This document shows, piece by piece, positions 44,520 through 52,526 of a stretch of DNA of 64,000 bases. Origin of the DNA: Lichenicoccus sp965213775. Its GTDB lineage: Bacteria; Pseudomonadota; Alphaproteobacteria; Acetobacterales; Acetobacteraceae. The stretch lies in assembly GCA_965213775.1 (NCBI GenBank), contig CBDCAC010000002.1:62001-126000 (forward strand), read 5' to 3'. The position numbers and the translations under genes are program-made. Within the stretch, counting starts at the first letter, position 1, and the number at the start of each line of letters is the position of its first letter. The notes beneath the pieces were generated by a model. That model saw only the letters and a list, made by a program, of their open reading frames with translations, did no database searches and was not told where the DNA came from.

Positions 44520-46301
44520 ATGGACGCCGCCCCTGCAACGGCCGAGCGAACGGGACTCGAACCGCCCGGGCCTTCGAGCATGGCGCTGCTTGCCCGTCTG
44601 TGGCGCAGCGAGATCCGGCGGCATCGCGGGCGGCTCGCGCTGGTGCTGCTGCTGACGGTGCTGATGGCCGGCCTGACCGGCCTGTACCCGCTGGTGATCA
44701 GCCGCGCGCTGGACATGTTCGCCGCCCACGACCCGCGCATCCTGTATCAGGTGCCGGCCCTGGTGGTGGTGATCACCGCGGCCAAGGCCGCCTCGCAGTA
44801 CGGCCAGACCGTGGCGGTGCAGGACCTGGTGCTGATCGTCATACGCGGCCTGCAGGGCCGGATGTTCGCCCACCTGCTGTGCACCGACGTGGCACGCATC
44901 GAGCGCGAGGCGCCGGCACAGCTCGCGGCCCGCTTCACCACCGACGCCATCACCATACGCGAGGCGATGATCCGCGCGGTCAATGCCGGCGGCGACACCA
45001 TCACCGTGGTCAGCCTGGTGGGCACGATGCTCTACATGGACTGGGAGCTGAGCCTGATCGCGGCCCTGCTGTATCCGGTCGCCGCGGTGCCGATCCAGCG
45101 CATCGGCCGGCGCGTGCGACGCGCCTCGGGCGGCATGCAGGAGCAGATCGGCGACACCGCGACGCTGCTCAACGAGAGCTTCGCCCAGGCCCGCACGGTG
45201 CGCGTCTACCGGCTGGAGCAGGCCGAGGAGGAGCGCGCGCGGCACTCCTTCGACCTGCTGCACCGCTCGCTGCTGCGCATCACCCGCGGCCGCGCCCGGG
45301 TCGAGCCGGTGCTGGAGTTGCTCGGCGGCGCCGCCGTGGCCGCCGTGCTCGGCTTCGCAGGCTGGCGTGCGGCGACCGGCGGCAGCACGCTGGGCAACTT
45401 CTCCGGCTTCGTCGCCGCCCTGCTGCTCGCCTCGCGTCCGCTGCGCGCGCTGGGCTCGCTGAACGCGGCGATCCAGGAGGGCCTGGCCGGGCTGGTGCGC
45501 ATCTTCGCCGTGATCGACGAGCCGCCCGACGTGTCCGATGCCGAGGATGCCGGCCCGCTGCCGCCCGGCCGCGGCCACCTGCGCTTCGAGGCGGTGTCGT
45601 TCGCCTACCCGGACGGCCGCGACGGGCTGCGCCGGCTCGATTTCGACGCCGAGCCCGGCCTGACGGTGGCCCTGGTCGGACCGTCGGGTGCCGGCAAGTC
45701 GACCGCACTCTCGCTGATCCCGCGGCTGCACGACGTCGGCGGCGGCCGCATCCTGCTAGACGGCGTCGACCTGCGCCGGATCCGCCTCGACGCGCTGCGC
45801 GGCGCGATCGCCTATGTCAGCCAGGACACGCTGCTGTTCGACACCTCGGTCGCCGCCAACATACGCATGGGCCGGCCGCAGGCGTCGGACCGGGCGGTGC
45901 GCGACGCCGCCCGCGCCGCGGCCGCGGAGGAGTTCATCGACCAGCTCCCCGAGGGTTTCGACACCCGCGTCGGCACCGGCGGCCAGCGCCTCTCCGGCGG
46001 CCAGCGCCAGCGCGTCGCACTCGCCCGGGCGCTGCTGCGCGACCCGCGCCTGCTGCTGCTCGACGAGGCCACCAGCGCGCTCGACACCGAGAGCGAGGCG
46101 ACGGTGCAGCAGGCGCTGGCGCGGCTGCGCCGCGGCCGCACCACCATCGTGGTGGCGCATCGGCTGTCGACCGTGCGCTCGGCGGACCTGGTGGTCGTGC
46201 TCAGCGACGGAAGCTGCGTCGAGTGCGGCACCCATGCCGCGCTGCTCGAGCTGGACGGTCTCTACGCCCGCCTGGTGCGCACGCAGGCGCTGCAGCTCTA
46301 G
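44520..46301 (+). CDS. ABC exporter half-transporter (permease-ATPase fusion)
   Basis: 593 residues. Six-helix membrane domain (residues about 35-310) then nucleotide-binding domain: Walker A LVGPSGAGKSTALSLIP, Q-loop AYVSQDTLLFD, signature LSGGQRQRVALARALL, Walker B LLLLDEATSALD and H-loop VVAHRLSTV. MsbA-like type; substrate (lipid, peptide or drug) cannot be told. Possible internal start at Met 21. The TAG stop is the first TAG of the repeat copy B terminus (CTAGCAGG). Confidence 0.9.
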   Translation: MDAAPATAERTGLEPPGPSSMALLARLWRSEIRRHRGRLALVLLLTVLMAGLTGLYPLVISRALDMFAAHDPRILYQVPALVVVITAAKAASQYGQTVAVQDLVLIVIRGLQGRMFAHLLCTDVARIEREAPAQLAARFTTDAITIREAMIRAVNAGGDTITVVSLVGTMLYMDWELSLIAALLYPVAAVPIQRIGRRVRRASGGMQEQIGDTATLLNESFAQARTVRVYRLEQAEEERARHSFDLLHRSLLRITRGRARVEPVLELLGGAAVAAVLGFAGWRAATGGSTLGNFSGFVAALLLASRPLRALGSLNAAIQEGLAGLVRIFAVIDEPPDVSDAEDAGPLPPGRGHLRFEAVSFAYPDGRDGLRRLDFDAEPGLTVALVGPSGAGKSTALSLIPRLHDVGGGRILLDGVDLRRIRLDALRGAIAYVSQDTLLFDTSVAANIRMGRPQASDRAVRDAARAAAAEEFIDQLPEGFDTRVGTGGQRLSGGQRQRVALARALLRDPRLLLLDEATSALDTESEATVQQALARLRRGRTTIVVAHRLSTVRSADLVVVLSDGSCVECGTHAALLELDGLYARLVRTQALQL

Positions 46302-46440
46302 CAGGCTGAAGGTTACGGAACCAAGGCAAGGGGCTTTGCTCCTTGACCCCATCAAAGGCAAGCCTTTGAAGACCTTAGTTTAAGAATGGGTTTGGGACCT
46401 GCGGCCCCAACGGGTCAAGGGCAGAGCCCTTGCCTTGACC
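46298..46440. repeat. Palindromic intergenic repeat, copy B
   Basis: Begins with CTAGCAGGCTGAAGG; its TAG is the ABC exporter stop codon. The core (46321-46437) reads inverted relative to the 48.7 kb copy, opening CAAGGCAAGGGGCTTTGC and closing GGGCAGAGCCCTTGCCTTG. Hairpins: CAAAGGC-AA-GCCTTTG and AAGGGC-AGA-GCCCTT. No second CTAGCAGG end is found on the right, so this copy looks truncated there. The rest to 46589 shows nothing recognisable. Confidence 0.8.
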
Positions 46441-46589
46441 AAGACGCTGCCCTCACCCGCCGGCTTCCAAATCCGGCCTGGCATTGAAACGTATCCCTCA
46501 ACGTATCATTCTCGCCGTCTCCGTCGAGCCGGCGGGGATCGTCGCATCACCAGCCTGATCCGGTGCTGACGCGAAGCGGAGCGTGGCCG

Positions 46590-48653
46590 ATGGATCTGCA
46601 GGACGTCATGTCGGTCCCCACGCCGCCCTCGCTGGCGGCGACCCTGGACCTGTTCCGGCCGCAGGGCGCGCTCGACCACGCGGTCATCCTGATCGATGCG
46701 GCGGGCCTGATCCGCAGCTGGGGCGACGCGGCGGCGGCGTTGTTCGGTTGGCCGCGCGACGAGATCATCGGCGTCGAGTACGGCGCGCTGTTCATCGACG
46801 AGGACCGCGACGCCGACATCCCGCGGCACGAGCTGGCGCAGGCGGAGCAGCAGGGCTGCGTCGATGATTTCCGCTGGCACGTCCGCCGCGACGGAAGCCG
46901 CTTCTGGGCCACCGGCATGGTCCTGGCCTGCCTGAGCGGCGAGGCGCGCTGCTTCGTCAAGGTGATACGCAACCGCACCGACCTGAAGCAGGCGCAGGAG
47001 CTGCTGCAGCACAGCGAGGCGCAGCTCCGGCTGCTCGCCGAGACCATCCCGCAGCTGGTCTGGCGCTCCAGCTCGGACGGGGACTGGGACTGGGCGAGCC
47101 CGCAATGGACGCAGTTCACCGGCCAGACGCAGGCGGCGAGCCTGCGCCATGGCTGGCTCGAGATCATCCATCCTGCCGACCGCGCCGCGACCGAGGAGAT
47201 CTGGCGGGTCGCAACCGGGAGCGAGCGGGAGTTCGTGGTCGAGCATCGTCTGCGCCGCGCCGACGGCAGCTACTGCTGGTTCAAGACCCGCGCCGTGCCG
47301 GTGCCTGGCGTCGATGGCGACCAGGCGGGCCTGCGCTGGTTCGGCACCTCCACCGATATCGGCCAGATCAGGGAGAGCCAGGCGCACGTGCTGTTCCTCG
47401 CACAGCACGACACCCTGACCGGCGCCGCCAACCGCGCGCTGCTGCGCGACACCCTGGCCGACGAGATGCGCTCCGGCCGCGTCGGCCGGACGCTCGGCGT
47501 GCTGTGCCTGGACCTCGACCGCTTCAAGATCTGCAACGACCGGGTCGGCCATCGCGGCGGCGACCAGATCCTGCGCGAGAGCGCCAGCCGGCTGGCGGCG
47601 TGCCAGCGCCCCGGCGACCTGCTGGCCCGGATCGGCGGCGACGAGTTCGTGCTGCTGCGCGACGACGACGACGTCGCCGGCATCGCCGCGTTCGCCGATC
47701 GCGTGGTCACCTCGCTCGCCCGGCCGTTCCGGGTCGAGATGCACGAACTTCTGCTCGGCGCCAGCATCGGCATCGCGGTGTCGCCGCAGGACGGCGAGGA
47801 CCCCGACGAGCTGCTGCGCCGCGCCGACGTCGCGCTGTACCGCGCCAAGCGGCTCGGCGGCAACCGGGCGTGCCGTTTCGAGACCGTGATGGACGAGGAG
47901 GTGCGCGAGCGCCGGCTGCTGATCGGCAGGCTCGAGCAGGCGATCGCCGGCGACCGGCTGCATCTGCACTATCAGCCGTTCTTCGACATCGTGGGCGGCA
48001 GGCTGCGCGGCTTCGAGGCGCTGGTCCGCTGGACCGATCCGGAGCATGGCGAGATCCCGCCGAGCGCGTTCATCCCGCTGGCCGAGATGTCCGGCCTGAT
48101 CGTGCCGCTGGGATCGTGGGTGCTCGAGCAGGCCTGCCTCGCCGCCTCGTCGTGGAACACGCCCTGCGCGATCGCGGTCAACCTGTCGCCGGCGCAGTTC
48201 CGCAGCGGCCATCTGCTGATGCAAATCGAGCGCATCCTGCGCCGCGCCGGACTGGCGCCGGACCGCCTGGAGCTGGAGGTGACGGAGAGCCTGCTGATCG
48301 AGGATGTCGACCAGGTGCTCGAGAGCCTGCGGGCGATCAAGCGCCTGGGGGTGCGGGTGGCGCTGGACGATTTCGGCACCGGCTACTCCAGCCTCAGCTA
48401 CCTGCGCCGGTTCCCGTTCGACAAGGTCAAGATCGACCGCTCCTTCATCCACGCGATGGCCGAAGACGAGGCGTCGCGGTCGATCGTCGACGCCATCATC
48501 TCGCTCGGCCACAGCCTGCGGCTGCGGGTGACCGCCGAGGGCATCGAGACCGAACACCAGCTGGCGATGCTGCGCGCCTGTGGCTGCGACGAGGCGCAGG
48601 GCTTCCTGCTCGGCAAGCCGGCCGCAGCGGGCGCGTTCGGGCTGCTCGCCTAG
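46590..48653 (+). CDS. PAS-PAS-GGDEF-EAL cyclic-di-GMP protein
   Basis: 687 residues, no membrane helix, so cytosolic. PAS 1 at about residues 25-135 (AVILIDAAGLIRSWGDAAAALFGW), PAS/PAC 2 at about 145-265 (WRSSSDGDWDWASPQWTQFTG, FEVEHRLRRADGSYCWFKTRA-like). GGDEF at about 275-435 with intact RIGGDEF and an I-site RPGD exactly five residues upstream. EAL at about 450-685 with intact GFEALVRW, NLSPAQF, DDFGTGYSS and KIDRSFI. Both cyclase and phosphodiesterase motifs are complete, so activity may switch. Stop TAG belongs to the repeat copy C terminus. ATG at 46590 is preferred over a GTG at 46563. Confidence 0.92.
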   Translation: MDLQDVMSVPTPPSLAATLDLFRPQGALDHAVILIDAAGLIRSWGDAAAALFGWPRDEIIGVEYGALFIDEDRDADIPRHELAQAEQQGCVDDFRWHVRRDGSRFWATGMVLACLSGEARCFVKVIRNRTDLKQAQELLQHSEAQLRLLAETIPQLVWRSSSDGDWDWASPQWTQFTGQTQAASLRHGWLEIIHPADRAATEEIWRVATGSEREFVVEHRLRRADGSYCWFKTRAVPVPGVDGDQAGLRWFGTSTDIGQIRESQAHVLFLAQHDTLTGAANRALLRDTLADEMRSGRVGRTLGVLCLDLDRFKICNDRVGHRGGDQILRESASRLAACQRPGDLLARIGGDEFVLLRDDDDVAGIAAFADRVVTSLARPFRVEMHELLLGASIGIAVSPQDGEDPDELLRRADVALYRAKRLGGNRACRFETVMDEEVRERRLLIGRLEQAIAGDRLHLHYQPFFDIVGGRLRGFEALVRWTDPEHGEIPPSAFIPLAEMSGLIVPLGSWVLEQACLAASSWNTPCAIAVNLSPAQFRSGHLLMQIERILRRAGLAPDRLELEVTESLLIEDVDQVLESLRAIKRLGVRVALDDFGTGYSSLSYLRRFPFDKVKIDRSFIHAMAEDEASRSIVDAIISLGHSLRLRVTAEGIETEHQLAMLRACGCDEAQGFLLGKPAAAGAFGLLA

Positions 48654-48839
48654 CAGGCTGCTGAAGAACCAAGGCAAGGGCTCTGCCCTTGACCCGTTGG
48701 GGCCGGCGGCCCCAAACCCCATTTTCTAGAACTTGGGTTTTCAAAGGCTCGCCTTTGATGGGGTCAAGGCGCAAAGCCCCTCGCCTTCTTTTCCTGCCGT
48801 AACGTTCCACGCCAACGGCTTTTTTCAGCAGCCTGCTAG
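48650..48839. repeat. Palindromic intergenic repeat, copy C: complete MITE-like element with 16 bp inverted ends
   Basis: Perfect terminal inverted repeats CTAGCAGGCTGCTGAA (48650-48665) and TTCAGCAGCCTGCTAG (48824-48839). The interior is itself a long imperfect palindrome: AAGGCAAGGGCTCTGCCCTT on the left mirrors AAGGCGAGGGGCTTTGCGCC read from the right. Inner hairpins include AAGGGC-TCT-GCCCTT, TTGGGGCC-GGC-GGCCCCAA and TCAAAGGC-TC-GCCTTTGA. It lies between the convergent GGDEF-EAL and SDR genes and supplies the GGDEF-EAL stop codon. No transposase is encoded. Confidence 0.9.
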
Positions 48840-48845
48840 CGGCTC

Positions 48846-49619
48846 CTACCAGCTGGTATAGCCGCCATCGGCGAGCACGATGCTGCCGGTCAGCAGGCTC
48901 GACGCGTCGCAGGCCAGGAACAGCACCGTCGAGGCGATCTCGTCGGGCTGGCCGAGCCGGCCCATCGGGGTCATGTCCAGCCAGGTCTGGAACATCTCCT
49001 TGTTCTCGGCGCCGAACAGGGTCAGCGGCGTTGCGATGTAGGTCGGCGCCACCGCGTTCACCCGCACGCCGCGGCTGGCCCACTCGGCGGCGAGCGAGCG
49101 GGTCAGGTGGTGCACCGCCGCCTTCGAGGCGTTGTAGAAGCTCTGCGGCTGCGGCTTGTTGACGATCTCGCCCGACATCGAGCCCATGTTCACGATCGCG
49201 CCGCGGCCGGCCTCGAGCATCAGGCGGCCGAACGCGCGGCAGCACCAGAACACGCCGTCGAGGTTGACGTCCATGTGCAGCCGCCAGTGCGCATCCGTGG
49301 TGTCCTCGGCGCGCACGTCGCTCTTGGCGATGCCGGCGTTGTTGACCAGGATGTGCGGCACGCCGTGCGCGTCGCGGACGCGCGCCGCCATCGCCGCCAC
49401 CGCGTCGGACCTGGTCACGTCGACCGTCTCCGCGTGCGCGCGGATGCCGAGCGCGCTCAGCGTGCCGGCCGCCTGCGTCGCGCGCGCCGCGTCGATCTCG
49501 GCGAGGATCACGGTCGCACCCGCCTCGCCGAGCGCCTGTGCGCAGGCATAGCCGATGCCCTGGCCGCCGCCGGTGATCACCGCGACGCGGCCGTCGAGCT
49601 TGTATTTCTCCAGGTACAT
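48846..49619 (-). CDS. Short-chain dehydrogenase, probably polyol dehydrogenase
   Basis: 257 residues. VAVITGGGQGIGYACAQALGEAG for NAD, NNAGIAKSDV, VNMGSMSG with catalytic Ser, YNASKAAVHHL, and the C-terminal VLADGGYTSW. The C-terminus and general pattern resemble D-arabinitol or sorbitol-type SDRs. It diverges from a pentulose kinase gene with 122 bp between starts, suggesting polyol to ketopentose, then phosphorylation; specificity is inference. GGAGGG precedes the ATG at 49619. Confidence 0.85.
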   Translation of the reverse strand: MYLEKYKLDGRVAVITGGGQGIGYACAQALGEAGATVILAEIDAARATQAAGTLSALGIRAHAETVDVTRSDAVAAMAARVRDAHGVPHILVNNAGIAKSDVRAEDTTDAHWRLHMDVNLDGVFWCCRAFGRLMLEAGRGAIVNMGSMSGEIVNKPQPQSFYNASKAAVHHLTRSLAAEWASRGVRVNAVAPTYIATPLTLFGAENKEMFQTWLDMTPMGRLGQPDEIASTVLFLACDASSLLTGSIVLADGGYTSW

Positions 49620-49741
49620 GGATGCCCTCCCGAGTTTCTGCTCATGCCGTCCGGTCCCGCCGTTGCCCGGGATGGCGTGCCGGCGCATCTTCCGCCGAGC
49701 CGCGCGTGCCCGACGATACAGGCATCTCCGGGAGGGAGCCA

Positions 49742-51364
49742 ATGAACCAAGCCAGACAAATTGCCTTCATCGGCGTCGATGTCGGCAGCACCAGCGCGCG
49801 CGCCGGCGTGTTCACCGCCGACGGCCGGGCGCTCGGGCGCCACGTGGCGCCGATCCGCACCTGGCGGCCGCAGCCCGACCATGTCGAGCAGTCCAGCGAG
49901 GAGATCTGGCAGGCGGTCTGCGCCTGCGTGCGCGAGGCGGTGCGGCAGAGCGGCGGCGTGCGGATCGAGGGCATCGGCTTCGACGCCACCTGCTCGCTGG
50001 TGGCACTCGACGCCGAGGGCGCGCCGGTGAGCGTGAGCGCCACCGGCGAGGACGCGCAGAACGTCGTGGTCTGGATGGATCATCGCGCCGAGGCGCAGGC
50101 CGAGCGGATCAATGCCGGCCGCCACGAGGTGCTGCGCTATGTCGGCGGCCGGGTGTCGCTGGAGATGGAGACGCCCAAGCTGCTGTGGCTGCGCGAGCGG
50201 CTGCCGCAGAGCTGGCAGCGCGCGGCGTCGTTCTTCGACCTGCCGGACTTCCTGACCTGGCGCGCCACCGGCTCGCCATCGCGCTCGCTGTGCTCGACGG
50301 TGTGCAAATGGACCTATCTCGGCCACGAGCACCGCTGGGACGAGAGCTATTTCCGCGCGATCGGCCTCGGCGACCTCGCCGACGAGGGTTTCGCCCGCAT
50401 CGGCCGCGAGGTGCTGCCGATCGGCACCCCGCAGGGCGGCGGCCTCGACGCGGCGGCGGCGGCCGCCTTCGGCCTGGAGCCCGGCATCCCGGTCGGCGCC
50501 TCGGCGATCGACGCCCACGCCGGCGGCATCGGTACCATCGGCGTGACGCTCGGGGAAGGCGAGGCGTCGGATTTCGACCGCCGGCTCGCCCTGGTCGGCG
50601 GCACCTCGAGCTGCCACATGACGGTCTCGCCGGAGCCGCGCTTCGTGCCCGGCATCTGGGGGCCGTACTTCTCGGCCATGATCCCCGAGCTGTGGCTCAA
50701 CGAGGCCGGCCAGTCCGCGGTGGGCAGCCTGGTCGACCACGTGGTGCAGACCCACGCCGCCTATCCGGCGCTGCAGGCCGAGGGCGGCTCCATCTTCGAG
50801 CGGCTCAACGACCGGCTGTCGCGGCTGGCGGAGGGGGTCGCGCACCCCGCGACGCTGGCGGCCGCGCTGCACGTCGATCCGGACTTCCACGGCAACCGCT
50901 CGCCGCGCGCGGATTCCAGCCTGCGCGGCATGGTCTCGGGGCTGAGCCTGTCGGCCGGCCCCGACGACCTGGCGCGGCTCTACCTCGCGACGCTGCAGGC
51001 GCTGGCCTACGGCACCCGGCACATCATCGAGACGCTGAACGCCACCGGCTACCGCATCGACACCATCCTGGCCTCGGGCGGCTTCACCAAGAACCCGGTG
51101 TTCCTGCGCGAGCACGCCGACGCCACCGGCTGCCGCATCGTGCTGCCCGAGGAGCCGGAGGCGGTGCTGCTGGGGGCGGCGATCCTGGGCGCGGTCGCGG
51201 GCGGCGCCTACGGCTCGGTGCAGCAGGGCATGGCGGCGATGACCCGGGCGGGCCGGATCATCGAGCCGGATCCGGCCTCACGGGCCTTCCACGACCGCAA
51301 GTACCAGGTGTTCCTGCGCATGACCGAGGACCAGCTCGCCTATCGCGGGCTGATGGCCTCCTGA
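49742..51364 (+). CDS. FGGY-family pentulose kinase (ribulokinase-like)
   Basis: 540 residues; two-domain actin-like sugar kinase. GVDVGSTSARAGVF (phosphate 1), GIGFDATCSLVALDAEG, VVVWMDHRAEAQA (catalytic Asp), FDLPDFLTWRATGS, ALVGGTSSCHM and LASGGFTKNPVFLREHADATG. Length and the WMDHRA and GGTSSCHM motifs match the eukaryotic-like FGGY/YDR109c subfamily, reported to act on D-ribulose. Product would be ribulose 5-phosphate, feeding Prk in the same window. GGGAGGGAG Shine-Dalgarno precedes the ATG. Confidence 0.88.
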   Translation: MNQARQIAFIGVDVGSTSARAGVFTADGRALGRHVAPIRTWRPQPDHVEQSSEEIWQAVCACVREAVRQSGGVRIEGIGFDATCSLVALDAEGAPVSVSATGEDAQNVVVWMDHRAEAQAERINAGRHEVLRYVGGRVSLEMETPKLLWLRERLPQSWQRAASFFDLPDFLTWRATGSPSRSLCSTVCKWTYLGHEHRWDESYFRAIGLGDLADEGFARIGREVLPIGTPQGGGLDAAAAAAFGLEPGIPVGASAIDAHAGGIGTIGVTLGEGEASDFDRRLALVGGTSSCHMTVSPEPRFVPGIWGPYFSAMIPELWLNEAGQSAVGSLVDHVVQTHAAYPALQAEGGSIFERLNDRLSRLAEGVAHPATLAAALHVDPDFHGNRSPRADSSLRGMVSGLSLSAGPDDLARLYLATLQALAYGTRHIIETLNATGYRIDTILASGGFTKNPVFLREHADATGCRIVLPEEPEAVLLGAAILGAVAGGAYGSVQQGMAAMTRAGRIIEPDPASRAFHDRKYQVFLRMTEDQLAYRGLMAS

Positions 51365-51379
51365 GGGGGATGCGGGTCA

Positions 51380-51449
51380 AGGGCAAGGCAGGGGCTTTGC
51401 CCTTGACCCACTGGGGCCGTGGGCCCCGGACCCCCGAGGTTGGCGGGAG
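51380..51449. repeat. Partial palindromic repeat, copy D
   Basis: Only one half of the family is recognisable: CAAGGCAGGGGCTTTGCCC, TTGACCCACTGGGGCC, then GGGCCCCGGACCCCCGAGG. Hairpins AGGGC-rich and TGGGGCC-GTG-GGCCCC are retained. It fills the space between the kinase stop and the convergent Spy-like gene stop. Terminal CTAGCAGG motifs are missing. Confidence 0.6.
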
Positions 51450-51902
51450 CTACTGAGCGGGTGCGGCGACCGCCTGCTCCTGCTGGTGCAGCGTCGCCAG
51501 CTGCGCCTGCACGCTCGCCGCCTTGGCGAGCTGGCTGCTGGTCATGACGTTGCGGATCGCGAGCGCGGTCTCGATCCGGCTGACGTCGAGCTGCTGGCGC
51601 AGGCTCTCCTGCTGCTGCAGCAGCGGCAGGATCTGCGCCTCGGTGGTCCCGGGCGCCAGCATGGCGCCATCGATCTGCTGCTGCAGCGCCTGCACCTGCG
51701 CCCGCTGCGGCGCGTTGCGGGTGCGGGCGGCGTTCATGATGCCGTGCACCTGCTGCCGCTGCTCGCCGCTGAGCTGCGCGGCACCGAGCGCCTGTGCCAG
51801 CCCGTGTCGGCCGTCATGGCTGTAGCCCTGCGCGGCGGCCCCGACGCTGGCGGCGAGGCCGGCGGTGACGGCGGCGGCGAGAAGGGCTTTCTTGGGGGAC
51901 AT
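51450..51902 (-). CDS. Spy/CpxP-like (LTxxQ) periplasmic protein
   Basis: 150 residues; start chosen at the ATG 51902 that begins the signal peptide (MSPKKALLAAAVTAGLAASVGAAA). The mature part is helical and Gln-rich: LSGEQRQQVHGIMNAARTRNAPQ, VQALQQQIDGAML, LLQQQESLRQQLDVSRIETALAI, SSQLAKAASVQAQL. The LSGEQ and SSQL elements resemble the LTxxQ motifs of Spy-type chaperones and metal-resistance proteins. No regulator nearby. Function by similarity only. Confidence 0.7.
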   Translation of the reverse strand: MSPKKALLAAAVTAGLAASVGAAAQGYSHDGRHGLAQALGAAQLSGEQRQQVHGIMNAARTRNAPQRAQVQALQQQIDGAMLAPGTTEAQILPLLQQQESLRQQLDVSRIETALAIRNVMTSSQLAKAASVQAQLATLHQQEQAVAAPAQ

Positions 51903-51989
51903 CGCATGATCCTCGGCGTTGAATGGACGGCCCATGATGGCATCGCCATGTTACCGCTTTCGGTGACCCTCAGTACGGAATGTAACGTT

Positions 51990-52367
51990 CTACGGCCTCG
52001 GCTTGCGGCCCTCCCGGGCGCCGTAGAGGATGTAGTGCAGGAACGGGTTGGTGCCGGTGCCCGACACGTCGGGGTTGTTCGACAGGTACCACGCGGTGCT
52101 GAAGAACGGGTTGGGATCGCGCCCCTCGCGATGTCCGTCGGCGAAGTAGTGCTGCACCGGGTCGAGTCCGGCGATCTCGACGTCGCGGTATTTCCACAGG
52201 TACCAGAGCGGATCGAAGATCAGCGAGATGGTCTCGATCCGTGCGGCGGTGACGCGCAGGTCCAGCGACGGCGTATCCAGCGCCGCCGGCGGCGCCTCCG
52301 GGCCGGGGGAGGCCGCCTCGGTCGGCTCGCCGCGGCTAGAGCTTGCTGGGCGTTTACGTTGCGGCAT
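51990..52367 (-). CDS. Orphan protein of two FDPxWYLxxYxDV-type repeats
   Basis: 125 residues. An unstructured N-terminus of about 45 residues (Pro, Ala, Ser, Glu) precedes two tandem copies of a 36-38-residue motif: first with FDPLWYLWKYRDVEIAGLDP and HYFADGHREGRDPN, second with FFSTAWYLSNNPDVSGTGTN and HYILYGAREGRKPRP. Such repeats are usually found fused to glycosyltransferases or in large surface-polysaccharide proteins; here they stand alone. It may be a fragment or an adaptor. Divergent from the efflux operon. Confidence 0.65.
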   Translation of the reverse strand: MPQRKRPASSSRGEPTEAASPGPEAPPAALDTPSLDLRVTAARIETISLIFDPLWYLWKYRDVEIAGLDPVQHYFADGHREGRDPNPFFSTAWYLSNNPDVSGTGTNPFLHYILYGAREGRKPRP

Positions 52368-52459
52368 CGTTCCAGACCTCCGACGTCGCACTCTAGCGCA
52401 AGCGCCGCCCTGGGAAAGATCCCGGGCGGTTGCCGCCTGCGGCGGATCGTGCCAAAGAA

Positions 52460-52480
52460 CTGACCGAACGGGTCGGTCAG
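52460..52480. promoter_or_regulatory. 21 bp inverted repeat upstream of the efflux operon
   Basis: CTGACCG (52460-52466), AACGGGT, CGGTCAG (52474-52480) is a perfect 7+7 palindrome, 47 bp before the emrA-like ATG. Both base content and spacing resemble TetR-family operators. No tetR gene adjoins it, so the regulator would have to act in trans. Confidence 0.6.
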
Positions 52481-52526
52481 CAGCGTCGCCGGCGCCGCGT
52501 TTGGTCGGACGGGCTGGAGTTTTTGG

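Noticed and set aside
44545..44575. A tRNA T-arm-like stretch (GGACTCGAACCGCCC, read on the minus strand) near the start of the ABC exporter gene
   Set aside because: The T-stem does not pair over five bases, and no anticodon arm or acceptor stem can be drawn around it; the sequence lies in the coding frame.
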